64,000 nucleotides of DNA from Paenibacillus durus (lineage in GTDB: Bacteria > Bacillota > Bacilli > Paenibacillales > Paenibacillaceae), in the NCBI RefSeq assembly GCF_000756615.1, contig NZ_CP009288.1:806001-870000 (forward strand). The letters are read 5' to 3'. Every line of letters begins with the position of its first letter. The stretch's first letter is position 1. The translations under genes were made by a program, and so were the position numbers. Below, one piece after another: positions 25,621 to 33,471 of the stretch. The notes under the pieces are model-generated. The model was given only the letters and a program-made list of their open reading frames with translations, searched no databases and was not told where the DNA came from.

Positions 25621-26445
25621 TTATGAGGATAACTCCTCACCCTCCGAAATAACCCCATATCGCTCCAAAGCCTTCGTCGAGGCTTCCAGCATGCGTCTTT
25701 TTAAATAATCGCCCTCGACTACCCGTACCCGTTTGCCTAGGAAACGGATTTTGGAGAGCAGATACTCGAAATCATCTCCCAGCAAGTAGACTCTGACTTT
25801 GTAAGTATCCTTCTCCGAATCATACTCCACATCTTTTTCGAAGCTGGAGAAGGCATACAGGATGCGGGACAGCTCTTCATTATAATCGCGGACAATTTCG
25901 ATAACCGCTTCGGATTTGCGGGAATCCAGCATCCTTCCAATCTTTCGAAAAATGCTGTCGGCCATCGAAGGTTCAATAGGCTCCGCCGTGACGGAGTGGA
26001 TGTTCTTCAGTCTGGTGGTCATGACGGCGCGATGCCGGAGATGATACCAGAGCAGGTACCATTCTCTTTTAACCATGGAATATTCCAGTTTGTAAGGAAC
26101 GCCCGATTGATCGCTGTTCACGCGCCCGCTCTTAATTACGTAGGTTAAACGAACCCCGGTCTTATTTAAAATGTGCCGGCGCAGCGTTCGCAGGAGCGGG
26201 TGATAGACCTGCTTCTCCATACTGCGGGCTTTTTCAATCAAATGGCTAGAGATGTCCATCAGCGGGTCGGGCCCTAAGATCGTATGCAGCTTGTTCAAGG
26301 TGTCCGGGGTGAAAGCCTCGGCTGCGGCCGGATGCTCCAGCATGGTCTTCAGCCAGGCCCGCTCGTGCGAGGTGACCATGAAGGTGCCGGAATCTTCCAG
26401 GCGGGAGATGATCTGGTGATTAAAGATTTTCTCAAACAGATTCAT
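25621..26445 (-). CDS. WYL-domain protein, second of a pair
   Basis: 274 residues. No N-terminal HTH is evident. The middle shows the WYL pattern (VPYKLEYSMVKREWYLLWYHLRHRAVMTTRLKNIHSV) and the C-terminus the WCX-type extension (KVRVYLLGDDFEYLLSKIRFLGKRVRVVEGDYLKRRMLEA). WYL domains bind single-stranded nucleic acid or nucleotide ligands and switch transcription. Starts 14 bases inside the upstream WYL gene (overlap), so the two are co-translated and probably form a hetero-complex. Inference: senses broken RNA ends and controls the divergent slipin operon. Confidence 0.75.
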   Translation of the reverse strand: MNLFEKIFNHQIISRLEDSGTFMVTSHERAWLKTMLEHPAAAEAFTPDTLNKLHTILGPDPLMDISSHLIEKARSMEKQVYHPLLRTLRRHILNKTGVRLTYVIKSGRVNSDQSGVPYKLEYSMVKREWYLLWYHLRHRAVMTTRLKNIHSVTAEPIEPSMADSIFRKIGRMLDSRKSEAVIEIVRDYNEELSRILYAFSSFEKDVEYDSEKDTYKVRVYLLGDDFEYLLSKIRFLGKRVRVVEGDYLKRRMLEASTKALERYGVISEGEELSS

Positions 26446-27778
26446 AGTAAGACTGGATCTCCTTCCATTCGGCTATCATTTCCCGGCGGAATCGAATGGG
26501 CTCAAGGACCTCGCAGCTGGACCCGAAACTTCGCAGCCACGGCTTGATCTCGGTCGTCCCGTTTATCGTAATTTCATAAATAAAAGAATACTCGTCCTCA
26601 GATACAATCTGGCCCCACTGTCCCTGCAGCAGGACACGTTCTTTTACGAAATTGGGCTCGGAATCTCCGGGATTGTAAAATCTCACCCGCACCGTCACCG
26701 GCTTGCCCGTATCGATCAGCCAACTGTACCGCAGCTTTTCTTGCAGCTCGTTCTTCTTCTCCTCATGCCAAACCTCGTCCACAGATTCATCCTCTTCAAT
26801 TTGAGTGATCCCTTCCATCCGGTATTTCCGGATTCCCTCTCTGCTATGGGAAAGCAGATACCATCTTCCGTATTGATGATCATACACAATCTTCAGCGGA
26901 AGCGTCTTATGAGCTTTACCCGCCGTATCCCGTTCAAATAAGGGATTGGTGTTTTTGGAGGCGTAGCTTTTTTCGGACTTAGGCGAGAAATAGAGAAACC
27001 GGACTCTGCGGCGGTGACGGATGGCATGAAGGAGCGTGAATAGATGCGCTTCATCCAAAATCCGGGAGTAATAGTGATACTTATATAAAAATGGCTCGAT
27101 CGCGTGCTGCTCGAATTGACCCCGCAGAAGGTGTTTCTTCAGTCCGTCCCGCAGCAGATAGCCTTGAACGGAAGGCACCTGCGTGTTCGCCATCACATCC
27201 ACAAAATCATACAAATCAATAAGCTCGTCATTCGACAAGCTCCGGACCAGGTCATCTTGTATGCGATACCGGTAGGGGCGGGGGCCCGGCTCTTTAAGGA
27301 TGACGCCAACCTCTTCCAGGTATTTCAGGTCCGACCGAATGGTCTTCTCGTCAGGCAGCGGAAGGCCAGGTGACAGACTGTCGCAGCACATATCCAGCAG
27401 CTCCATGGCGGATCTCGCCTGTTCATTCATCGCGCCTAACAGCAGCGAAATTCTCTGGCTTTCGGATTCTTTGACCGATTTGGCCCGAAACAGAAACAGC
27501 AGCAGTGGATCGGTGGAGTCGTAATAGCTGAAGCGAATCGTCTCGGATAATTCGGCGCTCTGTTCCTGCGGCAAATGCTGGTGCATGGAACTTATCACGT
27601 CCTTGAGCCGCCGGATCGTTTTATCAAAGGTATGTACGGAAATGCCCAGTCGTTCTGCGAATTGCTGTCTGCTAAATGCGCCGCTTGTCAGCACAAGCAT
27701 ACGCAGGAATTGGATCTCTTTATCAAAGCTCTCTTTAGCCAAAATAATCCCCCGTTCAAATGAGACCTCTTCATTCAT
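26432..27778 (-). CDS. HTH-WYL transcriptional regulator
   Basis: 448 residues. An N-terminal winged HTH (GAFSRQQFAERLGISVHTFDKTIRRLKD, about 32-60) is followed by a second DeoR-like segment (DEKTIRSDLKYLEEVGVILKEPGPRPYRYRI). Then comes the WYL domain (LHAIRHRRRVRFLYFSP...HKTLPLKIVYDHQYGRWYLLSHSREGIRKYRMEGI) and a WCX C-terminus (KPVTVRVRFYNPGDSEPNFVKERV). It is divergent from the slipin-rlaP-rtcB operon across the structured leader, the common setup for WYL regulators of RNA-repair or defence operons. Likely a repressor or activator of that operon. Confidence 0.8.
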   Translation of the reverse strand: MNEEVSFERGIILAKESFDKEIQFLRMLVLTSGAFSRQQFAERLGISVHTFDKTIRRLKDVISSMHQHLPQEQSAELSETIRFSYYDSTDPLLLFLFRAKSVKESESQRISLLLGAMNEQARSAMELLDMCCDSLSPGLPLPDEKTIRSDLKYLEEVGVILKEPGPRPYRYRIQDDLVRSLSNDELIDLYDFVDVMANTQVPSVQGYLLRDGLKKHLLRGQFEQHAIEPFLYKYHYYSRILDEAHLFTLLHAIRHRRRVRFLYFSPKSEKSYASKNTNPLFERDTAGKAHKTLPLKIVYDHQYGRWYLLSHSREGIRKYRMEGITQIEEDESVDEVWHEEKKNELQEKLRYSWLIDTGKPVTVRVRFYNPGDSEPNFVKERVLLQGQWGQIVSEDEYSFIYEITINGTTEIKPWLRSFGSSCEVLEPIRFRREMIAEWKEIQSYYESV

Positions 27779-27860
27779 TGTAACAGGGGTGGGATTTGGG
27801 TCAAATGGAAAAGTTTATGTTCGGTCGTAATACTTTTACCATGTTCGTTCTGGTTGAAAT

Positions 27861-28330
27861 GAGCGATTATAGAACCTGTATTCATCATACATCGGTTCTT
27901 ATTCGGACGATCGTAACGAGGCGGGGATATCAGGTTATCCCGCAGTGCCGTGCATGGTATGCTTCGGTATCCTGGACGATCGGATCGGTAGGAAACCACT
28001 ATTTGGGGTTCGATTCCCCAATCGCCTGTGACGCGATTCTGGCAGAATACTCGACTTTCAATCGAGCGAGAACTTGTACTAAGACCAAAGGATAGAATCC
28101 CTGGCGGCTAGTTTGAGCGCACTGCAGTAAGGCTTTGCAATCCGTGGATACCGATAGTGCGAAACTCCGGGAGGCTTTTTAGGATGGAAGAGGAAGAAGG
28201 TTGGCTGAAGCAGGGTCACTCTCCTGAATTAAATGTCCTAAAAAATCACTGGCAGATCGCTTATCTAAAACGAGATTCCGCCGGAACCGCAGTGGGATTC
28301 TAAATCCAATGGTCGAACCATTAAGGGGGT
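27861..28330 (+). ncRNA. Structured, tRNA-mimicking leader/ncRNA candidate
   Basis: Non-coding stretch between divergent operons, packed with hairpins on the plus strand. 27871-27899 is an 11-bp stem (agaacc/ggttct plus tgtat/ataca). 27924-27941 is gggata/tatccc. 28004-28020 is a perfect tRNA T-arm, TGGGG-TTCGATT-CCCCA. 28021-28037 is ATCGC-CTGTGAC-GCGAT, a 5-bp stem and 7-base loop with U33/A37 and anticodon-like GUG. 28050-28066 is CTCGA-CTTTCAA-TCGAG, a canonical anticodon arm with UUC. Then 28118-28163 is a three-way element closed by cgcact/agtgcg, and 28308-28322 is aatggt/accatt. In an alternative fold 27861-27867 pairs with 28021-28027, placing the T-arm in an acceptor-like context. 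It is not a complete tRNA. It precedes the slipin gene and may be its 5' leader or an independent RNA. Confidence 0.55.
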
Positions 28331-28337
28331 AACGAAT

Positions 28338-29453
28338 ATGTTTAAAAAAGTAACGATTCAAGCTGACCAGCGTGGTTTGCTCTTTCATAAAGGAAGTTAT
28401 GTAAAAAAGCTGATTCCGGGGACCTATCACTATTTATTATGGTCACAACCCACAGTTGTGGTGTTGAATATCGCGAAACCGTTCGTTGTAGAGGGTAAAG
28501 ATTTGCAGTTGTTCCTTCAGGATGAAGACCTCTTGCGAGAGCTCGATATCGTACGAGTGCAAGACCACGAATACGTTCTGCATTACGAGGACGGGCAATT
28601 CGTACAGCTGCTTAAGCCTGGTGTCTACGCCTATTGGAGCATACTCAAGAAACATACTTTTTTACATATGGATATCAGAAAACCTGAATTGCCTGCCGAG
28701 GTAGACCGGTCGATCTTACCGAAGCTCACAGCCAATGTGCAGTCCTATGAGATCGCGAGTTATGAATCCGGATTTTTGTTTTATGATCACGTCTTACAAC
28801 GAGAGCTTTCTCCTGGCAAGTACTACTTCTGGAGAGGTCCCGTTTCGGTTATGGTAAAGACGATTGATCTAAGACAACAACAAATGGACCTCATCGGCCA
28901 AGAAATCATGACGGAAGACAAAGTTACGCTGCGGTTGAACTTCGTCTGCCAATACAAGATCGTAAATCCATTACGTGCGTTGGAAATGAAATCGTTCGAC
29001 GAGCAAATTCATATCCAGCTTCAGCTCATGCTTCGGGAATATGTCGGAACTCTTAAATTAGACGATCTTTTGAAACGGAAAGAGGACGTTGCGTCATTCA
29101 TCCTGTCCCGTTTACGTGAGAAGGGTGAAGAGTTCGGAGTACAATTCCTTAGTGCAGGGGTTAAGGATGTTATTTTACCGGGTGAAATGAAAGATATCCT
29201 AAACACCGTCCTGCTGGCGGAGAAGAAGGCACAGGCGAATCTAATCACTCGTCGGGAAGAAACGGCATCGACCCGAAGTTTGCTTAATACCGCGAAGCTG
29301 ATGGACGAGAATCAGACGTTATTCCGTCTTAAAGAGCTGGAATTCCTTGAGAAAATTTGCGAGAAAATCGGGTCCATCTCTTTAACGGGCGGCGGAGATC
29401 TGTTGGAACGGTTGAGCTCTCTTATTGGTGAGAAAAAGGCAGCAGGCAAATAA
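28338..29453 (+). CDS. Slipin/SPFH (band-7) family protein of RNA-repair operon
   Basis: 371 residues. The N-terminal 180 residues contain three similar short beta repeats (GLLFHKGSYVKKLIPGTYHY, GQFVQLLKPGVYAYW, GFLFYDHVLQRELSPGKYYFW), each ending in PG-x-Y. Then the SPFH core follows (KVTLRLNFVCQYKIVNPLRALE, ...REYVGTLKLDDLL..., GVQFLSAGVKDVILPGEMKDILNTVLLAEKKAQANLITRREETAS). No clear transmembrane helix at the start, so it may assemble in the cytosol or at the membrane by its repeats. Slipins are reported in RtcB-type RNA-repair operons (Burroughs and Aravind analyses). RBS AAGGGGG is 9 bases before the ATG. First gene of slipin-rlaP-rtcB. Confidence 0.8.
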   Translation: MFKKVTIQADQRGLLFHKGSYVKKLIPGTYHYLLWSQPTVVVLNIAKPFVVEGKDLQLFLQDEDLLRELDIVRVQDHEYVLHYEDGQFVQLLKPGVYAYWSILKKHTFLHMDIRKPELPAEVDRSILPKLTANVQSYEIASYESGFLFYDHVLQRELSPGKYYFWRGPVSVMVKTIDLRQQQMDLIGQEIMTEDKVTLRLNFVCQYKIVNPLRALEMKSFDEQIHIQLQLMLREYVGTLKLDDLLKRKEDVASFILSRLREKGEEFGVQFLSAGVKDVILPGEMKDILNTVLLAEKKAQANLITRREETASTRSLLNTAKLMDENQTLFRLKELEFLEKICEKIGSISLTGGGDLLERLSSLIGEKKAAGK

Positions 29454-29484
29454 CGAACCGTGCCCTATACGAGGAGGGTTTCAT

Positions 29485-30270
29485 ATGAGCAGTTACCATC
29501 AACAAATCTTGACTGTGCTTGAGCGCATCGAGCGCGAAGAAAATGTTCAGATCCTGTACGCTTGCGAATCGGGCAGCCGTGCAGGGGGGTTCCCTTCAAA
29601 GGATAGCGACTACGACGTAAGATTTATTTATATAAGACCGGTAGATTGGTATTTATCGATTTTTGAGAAGCGGGATGTGATTGAACGGCCCATCAGCGAT
29701 ATGCTGGATATCAACGGGTGGGATCTGAGAAAGGCCTTGAACCTGTTCCGCAAGTCGAACCCGCCTCTGCTGGAGTGGCTCCAATCTCCGATTGTATATA
29801 GGGAGAATCATACGATTGCAGACCAAATTCGCCGGATCTCGCCCTTAACCTTTTCTCCAAGATCATGTATCTATCACTATCTGCATATGGCCAAGGGAAA
29901 CTACCGCGACTACCTCCAGGGGGAACAGGTCGAAATCAAAAAGTATTTCTATGTCCTCCGCCCGATCTTGGCCTGTGAATGGATCGAGAAGCACAACACT
30001 ATGCCGCCTATTGAATTTGATCGGCTGGTCGATTATGTTGTGCCAAAGGGAAGCGATAAGGCGGTGATTCTCGATTTGCTGGCCCGTAAAAAAGCAGGCG
30101 ACGAAATGGATTACGAACCGAGGATCAACCCGATCAATGATTATTTGGAAGAAAAAATAGCGTATTACGAGCGGACGGCACCGGGGTTACGGCCCGGCGA
30201 TGGTAACCAGGATCAGCGGCTTGACGGTTTGTTCAGATCGGCGTTGAAAGAAGTTTGGGGAAAAAGGTGA
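29485..30270 (+). CDS. rlaP: RlaP-type predicted nucleotidyltransferase
   Basis: 261 residues from ATG 29485 (GAGGAGGG upstream; the longer frame overlaps the slipin gene). The polymerase-beta-like active site shows as CESGSRAGGFPSKDSDYDVRFIYIRP (GS helix plus D-x-D), followed by a helical C-terminal part (YHYLHMAKGNYRDYLQGEQVEIKKYFYVLRPILAC). It matches the YcgL/RlaP group (RNA-ligase-associated predicted nucleotidyltransferase), proposed to add nucleotides to damaged RNA ends before sealing. It normally accompanies an intact RNA ligase such as RtcB. Here the ligase gene downstream is truncated, so its partner could be Pnkp in the same island; inference. Confidence 0.85.
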   Translation: MSSYHQQILTVLERIEREENVQILYACESGSRAGGFPSKDSDYDVRFIYIRPVDWYLSIFEKRDVIERPISDMLDINGWDLRKALNLFRKSNPPLLEWLQSPIVYRENHTIADQIRRISPLTFSPRSCIYHYLHMAKGNYRDYLQGEQVEIKKYFYVLRPILACEWIEKHNTMPPIEFDRLVDYVVPKGSDKAVILDLLARKKAGDEMDYEPRINPINDYLEEKIAYYERTAPGLRPGDGNQDQRLDGLFRSALKEVWGKR

Positions 30271-30315
30271 GTACGATTCGAAAGACAGTCTCTATAACAG
30301 GAGTGAACTAATGTA

Positions 30316-30558
30316 ATGGCTTATCAGAATATAAACGGCGTGCTTGTCTGGGGCACCCCCGACGCGGGGGCTCTTACTCAAGCGAAAATGTGCGCAGAAA
30401 CAGGGAATGTGGTCCAAACTCTGCTGATGGCGGATCATCATAAAGGATACAGTCAGCCGATCGGAGGGGTTGTTGTTTATGACAGGCAAATCTCCCCTTC
30501 CGGCGTTGGATACGATATCGCCTGCGGAAATAAAGCGGTGCGAACCAAGCCATGGTGA
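30316..30558 (+). pseudogene. rtcB: rtcB RNA ligase, N-terminal fragment only
   Basis: 80 codons with AGGAG upstream of the ATG. MAYQNINGVLVWGTPDAGAL and MADHHKGYSQPIGGVVVY, then ISPSGVGYDIACGNKAV, are the N-terminal signature of RtcB (3'-phosphate/5'-OH RNA ligase), including the D and C of GYDIACG that hold Mn2+. An intact RtcB has roughly 400-480 residues; after about residue 77 similarity ends and a stop follows. The remaining His ligands and GTP-reactive His are nowhere downstream, so it cannot seal RNA. The junction, around 30540-30552, runs directly into an HNH nuclease fragment, pointing to a deletion or recombination rather than a point mutation. Confidence 0.85.
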
Positions 30559-30652
30559 TATCGAACACATATTACCGAAAAGCAAACGCCCGGATTTAAC
30601 ATATAATTGGGATAACCTTGTGTGTTTGATAAACATGATAAAGGGTACTTAA
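30541..30652 (+). pseudogene. HNH endonuclease fragment fused behind rtcB remnant
   Basis: In the +1 frame relative to rtcB the sequence reads CEPSHGDIEHILPKSKRPDL and then TYNWDNLVCL. This is typical of the first half of HNH nucleases (C..C/H..IEH-x-x-PKS-x-x-P-x-L-x-x-x-W-x-N-L). It stops after about 15 further residues, with no zinc-binding second half. It has no start of its own. It probably entered by recombination that deleted the rest of rtcB and the start of the HNH gene. Confidence 0.6.
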
Positions 30653-30732
30653 CCCGAAATAAATTAGATTTAAACAGACCATCATTAAGCGTCAACAAAC
30701 AATCAAACTTAACCAAATAGAACAATATGTCA

Positions 30733-30767
30733 TGGTTAAAACCCTTATAAATCAAGGGTTTTAACCA
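30733..30767. repeat. Perfect 14-bp inverted repeat
   Basis: Arms 30733-30746 (tggttaaaaccctt) and 30754-30767 (its exact complement) with a 7-base loop. It lacks a clear T tract on either strand, so it may be a mobile-element end, a protein site or a weak terminator. Confidence 0.6.
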
Positions 30768-30864
30768 ACTAACACAGATTCCAAACAACTCCAATATGCT
30801 GTCGTATACGGTTCATGTAGAGAGCGTTGCGTGGTTAACACAGATGTAGTTTTTAAAGTGGCAG

Positions 30865-30896
30865 GCCGCAGGCTCTTCCGGAGCAGCGGCTTTTTG
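30865..30896 (+). terminator. Terminator of the slipin-rlaP-rtcB remnant operon
   Basis: Arms gccgc (30865-30869)/gcggc (30886-30890) with inner gctc/gagc, followed by TTTTTG. It is about 210 bases past the HNH fragment and would have ended the original rtcB transcript. Confidence 0.75.
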
Positions 30897-31013
30897 TTGT
30901 CTCTTGGATAAGAAGACCCAAAGGCTTGTGTTAAAATTGTCCTTGCTTAACATATTCAGGGTCATACTAAATGGAGGTGTGCCTTGTGAATAAAACCGGA
31001 GGGAAGGGAATCC

Positions 31014-31700
31014 ATGCGATTCAGCATATTGGTGGTTGAAGATGATGCGGATATTAACCGTTTGCTATGCACTCTATTGAACAAACAGGGATACCGGACG
31101 GAGTCGGCGTTTTCCGGTAGTGAGGCGAAGCTGCTTTTATCCATGCAGGGGTATGATTTGGTCGTGCTGGATTTGATGCTTCCTGGAATGTCCGGGGAAG
31201 AATTAATTAAAGATATCCGCAGCCACTCCTTTGTGCCGGTCATCGTCATCTCGGCCAAGACGGCAACGAAAGGGAAAATCGAAACACTCAAAAACGGTGC
31301 GGATGACTATATAACGAAGCCTTTTGACAAGGAAGAGGTTCTGGCCCGGATTGAAGCGCAGCTGCGGCGTTATAAAGATTTCAGTGCAGCGGAGCAGATA
31401 GTAAAGCCGTTGGTTTATCAAGACCTTGTTCTGGACATAGCTTCAAGAACCGCTAAAGTAGCGGATAAGCCAATGACGCTTACATCCAAAGAATTTGAGC
31501 TGCTGGTTATTCTGGTACGGTCTCCCGGCAAAGTGTTCACCCGGGAAGATTTGTACCAAGCGGTGTGGCATGAAAGGCATGCCGTAGAAGATAACACCAT
31601 TAACGTGCATATTAGCAACCTGCGCAGCAAGCTTTCCAAAAACGCCCCGGGCCAGACCTACATTGAAACGGTGTGGGGCATCGGTTTTAAAATGGCCTGA
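31014..31700 (+). CDS. OmpR-family response regulator
   Basis: 228 residues. The receiver domain has acidic pair VVEDDADINR, phosphoacceptor D53 in VVLDLMLPGMSG, and Lys in ISAKT. The C-terminal winged helix has the OmpR/PhoB pattern (MTLTSKEFELLVILVRSPGKVFTREDLYQAVW, then TINVHISNLRSKL). GGAGGGAAGGGA precedes the ATG. It heads a four-gene set (regulator, ABC ATPase, permease, kinase), typical of Firmicute sensing/detoxification modules for peptide antibiotics, so it probably turns on the adjacent exporter when phosphorylated. Confidence 0.88.
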   Translation: MRFSILVVEDDADINRLLCTLLNKQGYRTESAFSGSEAKLLLSMQGYDLVVLDLMLPGMSGEELIKDIRSHSFVPVIVISAKTATKGKIETLKNGADDYITKPFDKEEVLARIEAQLRRYKDFSAAEQIVKPLVYQDLVLDIASRTAKVADKPMTLTSKEFELLVILVRSPGKVFTREDLYQAVWHERHAVEDNTINVHISNLRSKLSKNAPGQTYIETVWGIGFKMA

Positions 31701-31788
31701 CTTTATACTTTCTTTACGTTTCTTTACGCTTTGTTAAGGACTTGCTGCTTGCCGATCCGGTAAAGTGAAGGTACGAGGTGATCTAACA

Positions 31789-32715
31789 ATGCCAAAGAAC
31801 AAAATTATGGCTGCAAAATCATTGTCTAAAACGTACGGGTCCTTAACCGCCCTCTTTCCCACTACCCTGTCTATAACTAAGGGAGAAATTCTGGGGTTGG
31901 TTGGCAAAAACGGAGCCGGCAAGACAACCCTGTTAAAATTAATCACGGGACAGTCTCTGCCCACGGGCGGGGAACTGGAGCTGTTTTCGGCGGCCACCCC
32001 GGAAGGGCTGCGGCAGGCGAGGCAACGGATGGGGGCCATCGTGGAGACGCCCGCCTTTTACCGTGACATGACGGCCCGGCAAAATCTGGAGTATTATCGG
32101 ATTCAGAGAGGAATTCCCGGCAAGGGGACGGTGGAGGCCGCTCTGCATGAAGTGGGTTTGACAGATACCGGCTGCAAGAAATTCAAAGATTTCTCGCTGG
32201 GGATGAAGCAGCGGCTGGGACTTGCCCTTGCGCTTATGAATCATCCCGATTTTCTTGTGCTGGATGAACCGATCAACGGTCTTGATCCGCTGGGTATTGT
32301 AGAGATCCGCGAAATGCTGTTGAAATTGAACCGGGAAAAACAGATTACGATGCTCATTTCCTGTCATATGCTGGCGGAAATGCAAAATCTGGCAACGGCT
32401 TATGCTTTTATTGACCGCGGTAAAATCGTAAAAACGATGACGGCGCAGCAGCTCAAAGAAAATTGCAATCAATTTCTTAGGCTGGTGGTCGATAGCGAAA
32501 CTAGAGCGGCTGCCCTTCTCGAAAAACATTTCCAGGACATTCGTTACAGCGTACAGCCGGACAAGTCGATCCACATTTATAATTTGCATGGCAAGGCGGA
32601 TGAAGTGGCCCGGGTATTGCTGGGAAACGACATCCGGCTCTTCTCACTGGAACCGAGAGGAATGAATTTGGAGGATTACTTTGTTTCTTTAGTGGGGAGG
32701 GAAACAGATGACTAA
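31789..32715 (+). CDS. ABC transporter ATPase, BcrA/lantibiotic-immunity type
   Basis: 308 residues from ATG 31789 (AGGTG upstream; a start at 31765 is less likely). Walker A GLVGKNGAGKTTLL, signature FSLGMKQRLGLALAL (the SLGMKQ variant typical of BcrA-type exporters), Walker B FLVLDEPINGLDP and switch His in SCHMLAEM. A C-terminal ~90-residue extension follows. Overlaps the permease gene by 8 bases. Likely exports or removes a membrane-active peptide. Confidence 0.87.
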   Translation: MPKNKIMAAKSLSKTYGSLTALFPTTLSITKGEILGLVGKNGAGKTTLLKLITGQSLPTGGELELFSAATPEGLRQARQRMGAIVETPAFYRDMTARQNLEYYRIQRGIPGKGTVEAALHEVGLTDTGCKKFKDFSLGMKQRLGLALALMNHPDFLVLDEPINGLDPLGIVEIREMLLKLNREKQITMLISCHMLAEMQNLATAYAFIDRGKIVKTMTAQQLKENCNQFLRLVVDSETRAAALLEKHFQDIRYSVQPDKSIHIYNLHGKADEVARVLLGNDIRLFSLEPRGMNLEDYFVSLVGRETDD

Positions 32716-33451
32716 TTATTTGAAAAGCGAGTTGTACCGGCTGGCTCACAAAAAGGCGCTGTATGTTTTTTTGGCAGCCTGCGTACTTGTGCCTCTCTTC
32801 ATGACGTTGCTTACGGCGGCTACGGGAACGGAACGCTATGCCAACACGGAGTTTGTGTTCAAGTCCGCTTCGAATATGTGGGGCTTGTTGTTTTTTATTG
32901 TTCCGCTTATGGTCAGCTTGATCGTAGCGGATGATTTTACGGATGGAACGCTAAAAAACACGGTGACTTACGGCATTACCCGAAGCACTGTTTTTTACGG
33001 AAAATGGATCATGGAGCTTCTGTTTTGGGCAATCGCCTGGGCAGTGACCTATATTGTACTTGCGTTAGGTGTGTTTCTGCTTTTGCCCAACAACGGAACG
33101 TCCAGCTTTATTGGATTTACATCTTCCATCGCTGGTGTGCTGCCGTTGACTCTGGCCGCTTTGGCTGTTTCCCATTGTCTTTGTTTTCTGACCGGTAAGC
33201 TTTTGACCCACCTGGTGTCTTATGCCGTCATTATCATTGTCCTGCCCGAGATGTATTACATGTTTGCCAATGGAGTATCCGCATTAAGAGAGGTTGTGAA
33301 CACCGTGCCGCTGTTCCCCTATGCCGCAGCCCATGACTTCGCCTGGCTGAAGCCGAACGGATTGATCCTCTGCTGGACAATCGGAATGGCGTATGTACTC
33401 GTTGCGTTCATGGTCAGCTCCATACGGGTGGAGACGAAAGAATTCAAATAA
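32708..33451 (+). CDS. ABC-2 type permease
   Basis: 247 residues with six hydrophobic segments, starting KKALYVFLAACVLVPLFMTLL and ending VAFMVSSIRVETKEFK. This is the size and pattern of BcrB/YcbO-like permeases. It overlaps its ATPase partner. No large extracellular loop, so it belongs to the small 6-TM exporter group rather than the BceB group. Confidence 0.83.
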   Translation: MTNYLKSELYRLAHKKALYVFLAACVLVPLFMTLLTAATGTERYANTEFVFKSASNMWGLLFFIVPLMVSLIVADDFTDGTLKNTVTYGITRSTVFYGKWIMELLFWAIAWAVTYIVLALGVFLLLPNNGTSSFIGFTSSIAGVLPLTLAALAVSHCLCFLTGKLLTHLVSYAVIIIVLPEMYYMFANGVSALREVVNTVPLFPYAAAHDFAWLKPNGLILCWTIGMAYVLVAFMVSSIRVETKEFK

Positions 33452-33471
33452 ACCGAAGGAGCGTAACAGAG

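Larger units (their letters stand above)
30659..31013. other. AT-rich scar region after rtcB/HNH remnants
   Basis: No gene seen. It contains a perfect long hairpin (30733-30767), a rho-independent terminator (30865-30896) and the leader of the two-component operon. Its AT-rich part resembles foreign DNA left by the event that broke rtcB. Confidence 0.45.

Noticed and set aside
27861..28028. Complete tRNA gene using the T-arm at 28004-28020
   Set aside because: Acceptor pairing is only 6 of 7 with a mismatch, the span is 168 bases, there is no D-arm or anticodon arm in order and no CCA; kept only as a tRNA-like element.
28024..28110. tRNA-Glu(UUC) gene around the anticodon-like arm
   Set aside because: The anticodon arm is canonical, but no D-arm, T-arm or acceptor of the right spacing follows.
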